Positions 1 through 7,961 of a stretch of 64,000 nucleotides of DNA are shown piece after piece. Under the pieces are notes generated by a model. That model ran no database searches, had not been told where the DNA came from, and saw nothing but the letters and a program-made list of their open reading frames with translations. Position 1 is the stretch's first letter. Each line of letters starts with the position of its first letter. The position numbers and the translations under genes are program-made. The DNA lies in contig NZ_BMXK01000003.1 of assembly GCF_014651715.1 (NCBI RefSeq), positions 186,001 through 250,000 on the forward strand, given 5' to 3'. This DNA comes from Zhihengliuella salsuginis. Lineage in GTDB: Bacteria; Actinomycetota; Actinomycetes; Actinomycetales; Micrococcaceae.

Positions 1-571
1 CCTCGCCGGGGCTCTTGACGCCGACGATCGTGACGCCGTACTTCGAGCGGACCTGGGACTCGCCGAGAGTGAACCCCTGGGTCTCCTTCGGCGGGTACAT
101 CTTCACGATCGCGAAGCCGTCGTCGAACTCGATGAAGTCCAGCATTCGGCCGCCGACGAGGTGGGCGGCGCGGACGCCGGCGTCGGCCTCCGGGTAGACC
201 ACGTGGTTCGCGCCGATGCGGGTGAGGATCTTGCCGTGGGCCGGCGTGATGGCCTTGACCCAGACGTGCTCGATGCCGAGGTCGACCAGGTTCACCGTGA
301 TCAGCACCGAGGACTCGATCGACGTGCCGACCCCGACGACGGCGGCGCTGAAGTCCTGCGCGCCGAGCTGGCGGAGCGCGTCGATGTCGGTCGCGTCGGC
401 CTCGACGACGTGGGTCAGCACGCCGGCGAACTTCTGCACCAGGGAGGAGTTGCGCTCGATGGCGAGGACCTCGCGCCCCTGCTTGACGAGCTGCTCGGCC
501 ACGGCCGAGCCGAAGCGGCCCAGCCCGATGACGAGGACCGGTGCGTTGTGGTCGGTGCGGTTCTCAGCCAA
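1..571 (-). CDS. TrkA/KtrA-type K+ uptake regulatory subunit (partial)
   Basis: This is the cytoplasmic NAD-binding (RCK) gating subunit of a Trk/Ktr potassium transporter. The visible 190 residues start with a Rossmann nucleotide fold (VIGLGRFGSAV, GxGxxG) and continue through the acidic end of the second strand (LAIERN) into the RCK_N domain. The C-terminal part lies beyond the left edge. I place the start at TTG 571, because the frame opens just before the Rossmann strand. This start overlaps the last 8 nt of the upstream trkH, which indicates translational coupling. The two genes form a two-component transporter operon in which this subunit would open or close the membrane subunit in response to nucleotides. 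Family assignment is firm, but trkA versus ktrA naming is not resolved from sequence. Confidence 0.9.
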   Translation of the reverse strand, partial: MAENRTDHNAPVLVIGLGRFGSAVAEQLVKQGREVLAIERNSSLVQKFAGVLTHVVEADATDIDALRQLGAQDFSAAVVGVGTSIESSVLITVNLVDLGIEHVWVKAITPAHGKILTRIGANHVVYPEADAGVRAAHLVGGRMLDFIEFDDGFAIVKMYPPKETQGFTLGESQVRSKYGVTIVGVKSPGE

Positions 572-1973
572 TGATCGGCCTCTCCTCGGGGTAGTGGAAG
601 CGCATCTCGCGCTGGCGGGTGGACAACGCCGCGGCCAGAGTAATGGTACCCACACGGCCGGCGAACATCAGGGCGACGAGCACGTACTTGCCCGCCGGCG
701 GGAGCTCCGCGCTCAGCCCCACGGAGAGGCCGCACGTCGCGAAGGCCGAGATGCTCTCGAAGAGCACCCGGTCGAGTGGTTCGTCGGTGAGCCAGAGCAG
801 CAGCGCGCAGCCGAGCGCGACGAGCGTCGCGCCGAGCACGACGACGGACAGCGCCACGCGCATGGCGCCGTCCGGGATGCGCCGGCCGAAGGTGCGGATG
901 TCCGAATCGCCGCGCGCCTCGGCGGCCATGGCCAGGAAGAGGACGGCGATCGTGGTCACCTTGATGCCGCCGGCGGTGGAGACGGAGCCGCCGCCGGCGA
1001 ACATGAGCGCATCGGTGATGAGCATGGTCGAGGCGTGCATCTCGTTCTGGTCGATCAGCGTGAACCCGCCGGAGCGGGTGTTGACCGAGGCGAAGAACGA
1101 GTGCAGGACCTTGTCCCAGAACCCTAGGTCGGCCATCGTCGCCTTGTTGTTCCACTCGAGCCCGCCGAGGACGACGGCGCCCACGAGGGTCAGGAGCAGG
1201 CTCACCACCACGGTCAGCTTGGCGTGCAGCGACCACTTGGAGAAGCGGTGGCGCAGGGACAGGAGGACCATCAGGACGGGGAAGCCGAGGCTGCCGACGA
1301 ACACGCCGACCATGACGGGCACGACGACGAACGGGTTGCTCTCGTAGCCGGCGAGCCCGTCGGGGTGGGAGACGAAGCCGCCGTTGTTGAACGAGGAGAC
1401 GGCGTAGAACGAGCCGTGGAAGAGGGCCTCGCCGAGGTCGTGGTCGTCGAAGTAGAAGGCCGGGATCAGCAGGACGGCCAGCGCCAGCTGGATGACCGTC
1501 GTCGTGGTGATGATGATCCGCAGCAGGGTGCCGACCTCGCCCAGGCGGCCGCTGGACTCCGCGGCCATGGCCTGCTGGGTGAGCAGCTTCCCGCGCAGGC
1601 CGAGCCGGCGGGAGACGGCCAGGGCCAGGATCGACGCCAGCGTGATGACCCCGAGGCCGCCGACGAACATGGCCACCATGATGACGGAGAGGCCGAACTG
1701 GGACCAGTGCTCGCCGGAGTTGACGGTGGTCAGGCCCGTCACGGTGACGGCCGAAGCGGCGGTGAAGAGGGCGTCGTGGATCGGTGTGACGATGTTCCTC
1801 GACGAGGACGCCGGGAGCGAGAGCAGCCCGGTGAAGAGCAGGATCACCAGGAACAGCGCGGACAGGAAGAGGCGCGACGGCGAATTGGACGCGATCGAAT
1901 CCACGGCGTCGCGGAGCCGGCTCAGGGTGCGCACGGGCCACGAAACGGTCGACGTGGGCGGCGGTGCGGGCAT
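564..1973 (-). CDS. TrkH/KtrB family potassium transporter membrane subunit
   Basis: This 469-residue integral membrane protein is the K+-translocating subunit. It has four degenerate pore loops, seen as TVTGL, SFNNGGF, NTRSGGF and ATCGLS, which carry the filter glycines of the Trk/Ktr/HKT superfamily. Hydrophobic M1-P-M2 units surround each loop. The length is normal for KtrB-like proteins. It is the first gene of a two-gene minus-strand operon with the RCK subunit. A GC-rich gap of about 100 bp separates it from the divergent AcuC-like gene. The C-terminus ends a few residues after the last helix. Confidence 0.93.
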   Translation of the reverse strand: MPAPPPTSTVSWPVRTLSRLRDAVDSIASNSPSRLFLSALFLVILLFTGLLSLPASSSRNIVTPIHDALFTAASAVTVTGLTTVNSGEHWSQFGLSVIMVAMFVGGLGVITLASILALAVSRRLGLRGKLLTQQAMAAESSGRLGEVGTLLRIIITTTTVIQLALAVLLIPAFYFDDHDLGEALFHGSFYAVSSFNNGGFVSHPDGLAGYESNPFVVVPVMVGVFVGSLGFPVLMVLLSLRHRFSKWSLHAKLTVVVSLLLTLVGAVVLGGLEWNNKATMADLGFWDKVLHSFFASVNTRSGGFTLIDQNEMHASTMLITDALMFAGGGSVSTAGGIKVTTIAVLFLAMAAEARGDSDIRTFGRRIPDGAMRVALSVVVLGATLVALGCALLLWLTDEPLDRVLFESISAFATCGLSVGLSAELPPAGKYVLVALMFAGRVGTITLAAALSTRQREMRFHYPEERPIIG

Positions 1974-2064
1974 GCCCCCACCTTAGTCCACGCCCGCGGC
2001 GCGCCGCCGGTCCGCAATGCGCGCACCGGGGCGCCGGGTGTCGGGGAGCCGGGCAAAGTTTCGA

Positions 2065-2077
2065 TAGCCTGACCGTG
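2065..2077 (+). promoter_or_regulatory. Candidate -10 box with leaderless start
   Basis: TAGCCT at 2065-2070 lies 6 nt upstream of the GTG at 2077. No Shine-Dalgarno-like purine run precedes that GTG. The spacing fits a transcript that begins at the start codon. No clear -35 box is visible. Confidence 0.4.
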
Positions 2078-3282
2078 TGACGAGAATCAACGAACCCGCC
2101 CCGGCGAAAACGACGGTGACGTGGTGCGAGGACATGATGGAGTACCGCTTCGGCGAGACCCACCCCATGGACCCGCGGCGCCTCGACCTGACGGTCCGGC
2201 TCGCGGAGGCACTCGACGTCCTCGGCCGGGAGCAGATCACGGTGGTCGAGCCGCACGTCGCGACCGACGAGCAGCTGCGCACGGTACACGACGCCGACTA
2301 CATCGAGGCGGTCAAGGCCGTCAGCGCCGACCCGTCGACTCCCGACCCGGAGCGAGGGCTCGGGACCGAGGACAATCCGGCCTACGCCGGCATGCATACC
2401 GCGAGCGCCCGGCTGGCGGGAGGTTCGGTGCTCGCCGCGGAGGCGGTCCTGGACGGGAGCGCGCTGCACGCCGTGAACTTCGCCGGCGGCATGCACCACG
2501 CCGGACGCGGCAGGGCCGGCGGCTTCTGCATCTACAACGACGCCGCGATCGCGATCCGCCGCCTGCTCGACGGGGGAGTGCGGCGCGTCCTCTACATCGA
2601 CGTCGACGCCCACCACGGCGACGGCGTCCAGCAGATCTTCTGGGACGACGACCGGGTGCTCACGGTCTCGCTGCACGAATCCGGGATCTCCCTCTTCCCC
2701 GGGACCGGGTTCCCGAACGAGATCGGCGCCGCGGAGGCCGAGGGGCGCGCGGTGAACGTCGCGCTGCCGATGGGCACGGGCGACTCCGGGTGGCTGCGGG
2801 CCTTCCACGCGGTCGTTCCGCAACTGGCCGCGGCCTTCGAGCCCGAGGTCATCGTCAGCCAGCACGGCTGCGACGGCCACGGCCAGGACGACCTGACGAA
2901 TCTCATGCTCAGCGTCGACGGGCAGCGCCAGAACATGCTGGACATCGCGGAGCTCGCCGCCCGGCACACCGAGGGGCGCTGGGTGTCGCTCGGCGGCGGC
3001 GGGTACAACATCACCCACGTCGTCCCGCGGGCGTGGACGCACCTGCTGGCGATCGCATCGGGGCAGCCGGTGCCCCTCCGGACCGAGATTCCCGAGCCCT
3101 GGCGCGAGCATGTCCGGGAGCGATTCGGCGTCGACGCGCCGCGGCTGATGGGTGATGACGCGGACACCTGGTGGCGGTCGTGGGAGGTCGGATACGACCC
3201 GGCGGACGCGGTCGACCGGGCGATCGTCGCCACGCGCAAAGAGGTGTTCCCGCTCTACGGCCTGGATCCCTGGTTCGACTGA
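2077..3282 (+). CDS. AcuC/class II histone deacetylase-like amidohydrolase
   Basis: This is a 401-residue Zn-dependent deacetylase of the arginase/HDAC fold. The catalytic His pair (GGMHHAG, His140-His141) and the metal site (DVDAHHGDG, Asp177/His179) are present. So is the late GGGGYN loop that supplies the transition-state residue. Bacterial members include AcuC, which deacetylates acetyl-CoA synthetase. No acs or acuB gene is nearby, so the substrate is unknown and a polyamine or acetoin role cannot be excluded. The GTG start is chosen because it lies just after a -10-like box and conserved sequence (VTWCEDMMEYRFGETHPM) begins within 15 residues. The gene is monocistronic and divergent from trkH. 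Confidence 0.88.
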   Translation: MTRINEPAPAKTTVTWCEDMMEYRFGETHPMDPRRLDLTVRLAEALDVLGREQITVVEPHVATDEQLRTVHDADYIEAVKAVSADPSTPDPERGLGTEDNPAYAGMHTASARLAGGSVLAAEAVLDGSALHAVNFAGGMHHAGRGRAGGFCIYNDAAIAIRRLLDGGVRRVLYIDVDAHHGDGVQQIFWDDDRVLTVSLHESGISLFPGTGFPNEIGAAEAEGRAVNVALPMGTGDSGWLRAFHAVVPQLAAAFEPEVIVSQHGCDGHGQDDLTNLMLSVDGQRQNMLDIAELAARHTEGRWVSLGGGGYNITHVVPRAWTHLLAIASGQPVPLRTEIPEPWREHVRERFGVDAPRLMGDDADTWWRSWEVGYDPADAVDRAIVATRKEVFPLYGLDPWFD

Positions 3283-3343
3283 GGCCGGCGCGGGCGCGTC
3301 GAAATGTTGCGCCCTTAAAATGCCGCTCTGCGTATATGCGGAT

Positions 3344-3877
3344 ATGGTGATGGACATGGTGTACGAGTCAGTTTTCCCCGTCCTCGCCGAACCCACCCGC
3401 CGCCGCATCCTGGAGGAGCTGGCTGATGGCGACCTCGCCGTGGGCCAGCTCGTCGAGAAGCTCGGCGTGAGCCAGCCGACGGTCTCCAAGCACTTGAAGG
3501 TCCTGCGCGACGCCGAACTCGTCTCGACGCGGGCCGAGGGCCAGCGCCGCTACTACCGCCTGGAGCCCGAGGATCTGGCCGCCGCCTCCGCGTGGTTCGC
3601 CCCCTTCATCGCCCATGCCGCGCCGGAACCCGTGGCGGCCCCGCCGGCAGCCCAGCGGCCGGGGGCGCCGTCGCGGCCCGGGGCCCGGCCCCAGCGCGAG
3701 GTCCCCGCCGGCGACCGGTCGGCTGCCGCCGTCGTGCCCGCTGTCCCGGCGGCTGACGACGAGCACGGGTCGAAGGAGTTCGGCCGGTCCGTGAACGCCA
3801 CCGTCGAGCAGGTGGCCGACCGCGCCCAGCTTCTCCTGGGGCGGCTGCCGAAGCCGAAGTTCGGACGCCGCCGCTGA
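3344..3877 (+). CDS. ArsR-family winged-helix transcriptional regulator
   Basis: This protein has about 177 residues. An ArsR-type winged helix fills residues 5-85: the typical AEPTRRRILEEL helix, the recognition helix SQPTVSKHLKVLRDAELV, and the wing GQRRYYRL. A proline/alanine-rich linker and a basic C-terminal tail follow, which makes it longer than typical ArsR proteins. No CxC metal-binding motif is visible, so metal sensing is not supported. The ATG at 3344 is preceded by TATATG (3333-3338) and no ribosome site, which suggests a leaderless start. In-frame alternatives are 3350 and 3356. Several other Micrococcaceae carry a similar gene near here, but the target genes are unknown. Confidence 0.85.
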   Translation: MVMDMVYESVFPVLAEPTRRRILEELADGDLAVGQLVEKLGVSQPTVSKHLKVLRDAELVSTRAEGQRRYYRLEPEDLAAASAWFAPFIAHAAPEPVAAPPAAQRPGAPSRPGARPQREVPAGDRSAAAVVPAVPAADDEHGSKEFGRSVNATVEQVADRAQLLLGRLPKPKFGRRR

Positions 3878-3899
3878 CGCCGGACGGAGCGAATGTGAC

Positions 3900-3923
3900 G
3901 GGACCGGTTTGACGGCCGGTCCC
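3900..3923. repeat. Inverted repeat overlapping the aroF-leader -35 box
   Basis: GGGACCGG at 3900-3907 and CCGGTCCC at 3916-3923 form a perfect 8-bp dyad with an 8-bp spacer. The spacer contains the -35 hexamer of the next promoter. It could be an operator, or the terminator hairpin of the upstream ArsR gene. No T-run follows, which slightly favours an operator. Confidence 0.45.
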
Positions 3924-3936
3924 GTCCGTGTAATCT
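3909..3936 (+). promoter_or_regulatory. Promoter of the aroF leader transcript
   Basis: TTGACG (3909-3914) and TAATCT (3931-3936) are separated by 16 bp. The expected transcription start is around 3943-3944, at the ATG of the leader peptide. The leader mRNA is therefore predicted to be leaderless. Confidence 0.65.
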
Positions 3937-3943
3937 GAACCGC

Positions 3944-4003
3944 ATGAACACTCGTTGGTATGCGTATTTTGCGTCGGCTCTGGAGGGGCCTGCGGCTAAC
4001 TAG
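3944..4003 (+). CDS. aroF leader peptide (aromatic amino-acid attenuator)
   Basis: This is a 19-codon open frame, MNTRWYAYFASALEGPAAN, with Trp5, Tyr6, Tyr8 and Phe9 clustered in its first half. It ends at TAG 4001-4003, before a strong terminator and a DAHP synthase gene. Three aromatic amino acids controlling the first committed step of their own pathway is the logic expected of ribosome-mediated attenuation. Corynebacterium glutamicum has a comparable leader (aroR) before aroF. There is no ribosome-binding site, and the ATG sits at the predicted transcription start, so translation is probably leaderless. The call rests on composition, position and the downstream terminator. Expression is inferred. 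Confidence 0.85.
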   Translation: MNTRWYAYFASALEGPAAN

Positions 4004-4078
4004 CGCATCCAACTTTCCTTCAGAGCCGAGAGGACCCGGGCAGTCGCCCGAGGTCCTTTTCTCATTCCTCAGGCTCTG
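3974..4078 (+). promoter_or_regulatory. Transcription attenuator with rho-independent terminator
   Basis: The terminator stem pairs GGACC (4032-4036) with GGTCC (4052-4056) and CGGGC (4037-4041) with GCCCG (4046-4050). The loop is AGTC, there is one bulged A, and TTTT follows at 4057-4060. Upstream, 3974-3986 inside the leader ORF can pair with 4017-4029 over 13 bp including one G-U. The segment 4021-4027 (CAGAGCC) can instead pair with GGCTCTG at 4072-4078, so two mutually exclusive folds exist. I could not find an antiterminator that clearly opens the terminator stem, so the exact switch is unresolved. Confidence 0.75.
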
Positions 4079-4118
4079 CTGGCGACGCGGCAGGGCCGTC
4101 CACACCGAAAGGCCCACC

Positions 4119-5216
4119 ATGACCGCCACCGAACACGGCACCGCAGCGAACCCGTCCCACTCGACCAACAATGTGCGGGTCTCGGAGTTCTCCCCGCTGC
4201 CGACCCCGGGAGAGATCCTGGCCGAGCTGCCGGCCGGCGACGTCCTCGAGTACCGGATCGAGCGGGCCCGCCAGGAGATCCGCGCGATCCTCGACGGCGT
4301 CGACCGCCGCCTGCTCGTGGTCGTCGGACCGTGCTCGATCCACGACGTGGAGGCCGGCCGCGAGTACGCCGCACGGCTCGCCGGGCTCGCCGAGAAGCAC
4401 CGCGAGCACCTGCTGATCGTCATGCGCACCTACTTCGAGAAGCCGCGCACGACCGTGGGGTGGAAGGGCCTGATCAACGACCCGGAGCTCGACGGGTCCC
4501 ACAACATCCCGGCGGGATTGCGCGCGGCCCGCCAATTCCTCCTCGACGTCGGCGCTCTGGGCCTGCCGACGGCCACGGAGTTCCTCGAGCCGATCAGCCC
4601 GCAGTACGTCGCCGACCTCGTCTCGTGGGGCGCGATCGGCGCCCGCACCACCGAGAGTCAGATCCACCGCCAGCTCGTCTCCGGGCTGTCGATGCCGGTC
4701 GGATTCAAGAACGGGACCGACGGCGGCGTCCAGGTCGCGATCGACGCCTCCCAGGCCTCGTCCGCGCCGCAGGCGTTCCTCGGCATCGACGACGACGGCC
4801 GGGCCTCCCTCGTCGCGACCCGCGGGAACAAGGACGCGCACCTGATCCTGCGCGGCGGCTCGGGCGGGCCGAACTACTCGGCGGACGCCGTGGGCGCCGC
4901 GTCGGCGAAGATGGCAGCCGCCGGGCAGAACCCGCGCGTCGTCGTGGACGCCTCGCACGCGAACTCGGGCAAGGACCACGAGCGGCAGGCCCTCGTCCTC
5001 GACGAACTGGCCGAGCGCATCGGAGCCGGGGATTCCGAGATCGCCGGCATCATGGCGGAGAGCTTCCTCGAGCCGGGCGCCCAGAAGTACACGCCGGGCC
5101 AGGACGATCCGGCGGACCTCGTCAGGGGCCGGTCGATCACCGACAAGTGCATGGGCTGGGACGTGACCCAGGAGGCGCTGGCCCGGCTCGCGGACGCCGT
5201 CGCGCAGGGCCGGTAG
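4119..5216 (+). CDS. aroF: 3-deoxy-7-phosphoheptulonate (DAHP) synthase, type I
   Basis: This 365-residue enzyme condenses phosphoenolpyruvate and erythrose-4-phosphate to DAHP, the first step of the shikimate pathway. It is the AroF/G/H (class I-alpha) type. It shows the VVGPCSIHD metal-site segment, the YFEKPRTTVGWKGLINDP substrate loop, KNGTDGG, and a late DASHANSGK metal/phosphate motif. The ATG at 4119 is chosen because conserved sequence starts about 20 residues in and the attenuator ends upstream. The frame stays open further 5', but that part overlaps the terminator. Regulation by the preceding aromatic leader peptide is strongly implied. Feedback specificity cannot be read from the sequence. 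Confidence 0.95.
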   Translation: MTATEHGTAANPSHSTNNVRVSEFSPLPTPGEILAELPAGDVLEYRIERARQEIRAILDGVDRRLLVVVGPCSIHDVEAGREYAARLAGLAEKHREHLLIVMRTYFEKPRTTVGWKGLINDPELDGSHNIPAGLRAARQFLLDVGALGLPTATEFLEPISPQYVADLVSWGAIGARTTESQIHRQLVSGLSMPVGFKNGTDGGVQVAIDASQASSAPQAFLGIDDDGRASLVATRGNKDAHLILRGGSGGPNYSADAVGAASAKMAAAGQNPRVVVDASHANSGKDHERQALVLDELAERIGAGDSEIAGIMAESFLEPGAQKYTPGQDDPADLVRGRSITDKCMGWDVTQEALARLADAVAQGR

Positions 5217-5411
5217 GCCCTCACCGGAGGCGGCGTGCGGCGGATTCACAGTCGGCCGGGGTTTCACTTTCTCCCCACGGGCCACTATCGTTACTCTACG
5301 AGGCGGCATGGGCTCACGTGGCCCTGCGCTCCGATGACCACGAGATGGCCGCACGCCGCGACGAGCGGATGTGCACGGGGCGAGACGAACGCAGGCAGGA
5401 GAGATGTGACA

Positions 5412-5624
5412 ATGGCGGAAGGTCAGAACTTCGCAGACGCTCGCTTCATGACGGTGGCGGAGGTCGCCGACGTCATGCGCGTCTCCAAGATGACCGTGTA
5501 CCGTCTGGTGCACTCCGCAGAACTGCCTGCCGTCCGCTTCGGCCGCTCCTACCGGGTTCCCGAGACCGCGGTGGAGGAATACCTGCGCAAGGCTCGTATC
5601 GACGGGACCTCTGCCACCGCCTGA
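5412..5624 (+). CDS. BldC/excisionase-like helix-turn-helix protein
   Basis: This 70-residue protein consists almost entirely of one MerR/excisionase-type winged HTH: FMTVAEVADVMRVSKMTVYR, followed by the wing ELPAVRFGRSYRVPETAVEEYL. It matches the small actinobacterial family exemplified by mycobacterial Rv0500A, which also lies just before the bS22 gene. AGGAGAG at 5397-5403 supports the ATG at 5412. An in-frame GTG at 5406 is a weaker alternative. It has no sensor domain, so it probably acts by cooperative DNA binding as BldC-like proteins do. Target genes are unknown. Confidence 0.85.
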   Translation: MAEGQNFADARFMTVAEVADVMRVSKMTVYRLVHSAELPAVRFGRSYRVPETAVEEYLRKARIDGTSATA

Positions 5625-5764
5625 GGGCCTTCCGGTCGTCCCGGGAACCGGTGTGTCCGCGAGGACCGCTTTAAGCAGGTAATCTGTTAAGGAACGTTTA
5701 ACGTCCGTTGGTTGCGCTCGTGTGCCTGCGGCCGGAATGCAATCAAGTGATAAGTGAGGAATCA

Positions 5765-5863
5765 ATGGGCTCTGTTATCAAGAAGCGCCGCAAGCGTATG
5801 GCCAAGAAGAAGCACCGCAAGCTGCTTCGCAAGACCCGTCACCAGCGTCGCAACAAGAAGTAG
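5765..5863 (+). CDS. Small-subunit ribosomal protein bS22 (AURKAIP1/COX24-like)
   Basis: This 32-residue, extremely basic peptide begins MGSVIKKRRKRMAKKK and ends RHQRRNKK. It matches the actinobacterial bS22 family described from mycobacterial 70S ribosome structures, formerly annotated as an AURKAIP1/COX24-domain or Rv0500B-like protein. GTGAGGA at 5754-5760 is a good ribosome-binding site for the ATG at 5765. The gene stands alone after the BldC-like gene and is closed by a very strong terminator. Nearly every codon encodes Lys, Arg or a helix former, as expected for an rRNA-binding helix. Confidence 0.93.
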   Translation: MGSVIKKRRKRMAKKKHRKLLRKTRHQRRNKK

Positions 5864-5891
5864 CGGCGCGCGGCTGACGCCGCTTGTGCTT

Positions 5892-5929
5892 CCCGCGGGG
5901 TGCGTACCGAACGGTACGCACCCCGCGGG
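5892..5929. terminator. Strong hairpin terminator after bS22
   Basis: A perfect 17-bp stem (arms 5892-5908 and 5913-5929) closes on a GAAC loop, with GTTT following on the plus strand. It lies between bS22 and the convergent HAD gene and could serve both. Confidence 0.85.
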
Positions 5930-5956
5930 CGTTTAAGCACGACGACGGCGCGCCGG

Positions 5957-6775
5957 CTACGTCCTGCGGCCGGTGAGGCGGCCGACGGTGCGCCAGGCGC
6001 CGTAGGCGGCCCCGGAGGCCGTGAGCGCCTTGAGGCCCCAGATGGCGGCCCGCCGGCCGGCGCGGTAGTCGTAGATCGGCCAGTTCTGCTCCATGGCGTG
6101 CCGGCGCAGCCTGGCATCCGGGTTGATGGCCACGGGGTGGCCGACGGCCTCGAGCAGGGGGACGTCGTTCGACGAGTCGCTGTAGGCCCAGCAGCTCCCC
6201 AGGTCGAGCCCCGTCTGCGCGGCCAGGCGGCGCACCGCCGCGGCCTTCGCCGGCCCGTGCAGGATGTCGCCGACCAGCCGGCCGGTGTAGACGTCGTCGA
6301 CCTTCTCGACCTCGGTGCCGAGGGCGCCGGTCAGCCCGAGTCGTGCGGCCATGACCTCGGCCACCTCCGTCGGGGTGGCCGTGACGAGCCAGACCTGGCG
6401 GCCGGAGCGCAGGTGCTGCTCCGCGAGGGCGCGGGTCCCGGGCCAGATGCGTGATGAGATGAACTCGTCGTAGACCTCGTCCCCGATCTCCTTCATGAGG
6501 GAGGCCGGCACGCCGCGGGCGATGCTCAGTGCGGAGTCCCTGACGGAGTGGATGTCGCCCAGCGTCTCGCCGCGCAGGGTGAAGAAGAACTGCTTGAGCG
6601 CGAAGGAGGACGCCTGCCGGAGGCTGAACAGGCGGCGCCGGTAGGTGTTCCGCGCCACCGCGAAGAGGCTCGCGCCGCGCATCATCGTGTTGTCGACGTC
6701 GAAGAAGGCCGCCGCGGAACCTCCGGCGCCGGGAGCGGGAACGGGGACGGCGGCACCGCGACTCGGCTGGGGCAT
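5957..6775 (-). CDS. HAD-IB family hydrolase (SerB1-like phosphatase)
   Basis: This 272-residue haloacid-dehalogenase phosphatase has motif I as FFDVDNTMM (nucleophile and acid/base Asp), motif II as the Thr of LVTATP, a motif III Lys in GPAKAAAVR, and motif IV as YSDSSNDVPLLE. It resembles the HAD-IB/SerB group (mycobacterial SerB1, which lies in the same neighbourhood). A basic, weakly hydrophobic C-terminal stretch (GLKALTASGAAYGAW) could associate with membrane. Phosphoserine is one possible substrate, but related actinobacterial proteins act on other phosphomonoesters, so I do not assign serB. It is convergent with bS22. Confidence 0.85.
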   Translation of the reverse strand: MPQPSRGAAVPVPAPGAGGSAAAFFDVDNTMMRGASLFAVARNTYRRRLFSLRQASSFALKQFFFTLRGETLGDIHSVRDSALSIARGVPASLMKEIGDEVYDEFISSRIWPGTRALAEQHLRSGRQVWLVTATPTEVAEVMAARLGLTGALGTEVEKVDDVYTGRLVGDILHGPAKAAAVRRLAAQTGLDLGSCWAYSDSSNDVPLLEAVGHPVAINPDARLRRHAMEQNWPIYDYRAGRRAAIWGLKALTASGAAYGAWRTVGRLTGRRT

Positions 6776-6907
6776 GCCTCCAGTTTAGGGGAACGTCCGC
6801 AGCGCCGCGCTCTCCGGCGGTGAGTCGGCCCACAGGCTCACGTCGTGTTCGTGACTCGCGAGGGTCTCGAAACACGGCGGACACCGGCGGGGCGATACAT
6901 TGGAGGC

Positions 6908-7162
6908 ATGCATTCGGCTGACGGCGCACCCCGCGTGGAACTCATCACGCGCCAGGGGTGCCACCTGTGCGAGGATGCCCGGAAGACCGTGGCCGACGTC
7001 GTGGCCCGGCACGGGATGGCGTGGCGGGAGTTGAGCATCGACGACGATGAGCAGCTGCGCGCACGCTTCGCCGAGGAGGTCCCGGTCCTGATGATCGACG
7101 GTGTCCAGCGGGACTTCTGGGTGATCGATCCGGACCGTCTGGAAAGGCTGCTGAGCGCGTGA
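6908..7162 (+). CDS. Glutaredoxin-like thiol protein (DUF836)
   Basis: This 84-residue single-domain thioredoxin-fold protein has the redox motif GCHLCEDA near residue 20 and the cis-proline loop EEVPVLMIDG near residue 58. It belongs to the short glutaredoxin-like family with CxxC. GGAGG just upstream supports the ATG at 6908. Its TGA overlaps the GTG start of rex, so it is translationally coupled to a redox-sensing regulator, which suggests a shared role in redox balance. A direct partner is not evident. Confidence 0.88.
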   Translation: MHSADGAPRVELITRQGCHLCEDARKTVADVVARHGMAWRELSIDDDEQLRARFAEEVPVLMIDGVQRDFWVIDPDRLERLLSA

Positions 7163-7893
7163 GACCTGCTGCAGAGACCGGCGCAGGCCGGCACGACGGC
7201 GGCGGCGCGCCCGACGCGGGTGCCGTCGCCCGGGGGCTCCCCGAAGCCACGCTGGAGAGGCTGACCGTCTACCTGCGCGTGCTGCACGTCGCCGAGGGCG
7301 AGGGCAAGGTCACGCTCTCCTCCGACGTGCTCGCCAACGCGGCCGGCGTGAATTCGGCGATCCTGCGCAAGGACCTCTCGCTGCTCGGCGGGAGCTTCGG
7401 CCGCCGCGGCGTCGGCTACGACGTCGCACGCCTCGCAGAGCACCTGGCGACCACCCTGGGGCTGCGGGAGCAGTGGCGTGTGGCCATCGTCGGCGCGGGA
7501 AACCTCGGCCGGGCCCTCGCCGGCTATGCGGGTCTGCGCAACAACGGGTTCGAGCTGACGGCGATCTTCGACATGGACCCGGACGTCATCGGGAACATCG
7601 TCAACGGGCTGGCCGTGCGCCCCGCGGAATCGCTCGAGGCCGCCATCGAGTCGGAGCACGTGAACATGGCCGTGATGACGCTGCCGGGCGCGTCCGCCCA
7701 GCAGATGTGCGACCGCCTCGTCGCGGCCGGCGTGCGGAACATCCTGAATTTCGCGCCCGTTGTCCTGCAAGCCCCGGACGGGGTCAACGTCCGCAAGGTC
7801 GACATGTCGCGCGAGCTGCAGATCCTCGCCTACTACGCCCACCAGGACATCGGGCACCAGGACGCCGTGCCGGCCGAGGACGTCGGCTCGTAG
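7159..7893 (+). CDS. rex: Redox-sensing transcriptional repressor Rex
   Basis: This 244-residue NADH/NAD+-sensing repressor has an N-terminal winged helix at about residues 20-85 (SSDVLANAAGVNSAILRKDL). A Rossmann domain begins near residue 110 (IVGAGNLGRALAGY, GxGxxG), and a C-terminal helix for domain swapping is recognisable at MSRELQILAYYAHQ. Rex represses respiratory and fermentative genes and is released when NADH rises. Here it follows a glutaredoxin-like gene, not the hem genes seen in some relatives. I did not find a convincing Rex operator upstream. A strong terminator follows. Confidence 0.95.
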   Translation: MRPAAETGAGRHDGGGAPDAGAVARGLPEATLERLTVYLRVLHVAEGEGKVTLSSDVLANAAGVNSAILRKDLSLLGGSFGRRGVGYDVARLAEHLATTLGLREQWRVAIVGAGNLGRALAGYAGLRNNGFELTAIFDMDPDVIGNIVNGLAVRPAESLEAAIESEHVNMAVMTLPGASAQQMCDRLVAAGVRNILNFAPVVLQAPDGVNVRKVDMSRELQILAYYAHQDIGHQDAVPAEDVGS

Positions 7894-7907
7894 CGGCGGC
7901 AGCGCAC

Positions 7908-7945
7908 GAGAAGGGGGCCGGTTCGGAAGAACCGGCCCCCTTCTC
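7908..7945. terminator. Hairpin terminator between rex and convergent gene
   Basis: A perfect 17-bp stem (7908-7924 with 7929-7945) closes on a GGAA tetraloop of the GNRA class. It can terminate rex on the plus strand and the membrane protein gene on the minus strand. Confidence 0.85.
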
Positions 7946-7961
7946 GGCTACTGACGGGATG

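Noticed and set aside
415-3489. A 1024-codon open frame on the minus strand across trkH and the AcuC gene
   Set aside because: Only its first part near the trk genes codes. The rest is Arg/Pro/Ala-rich antisense of the AcuC and ArsR genes, a normal effect of high GC.
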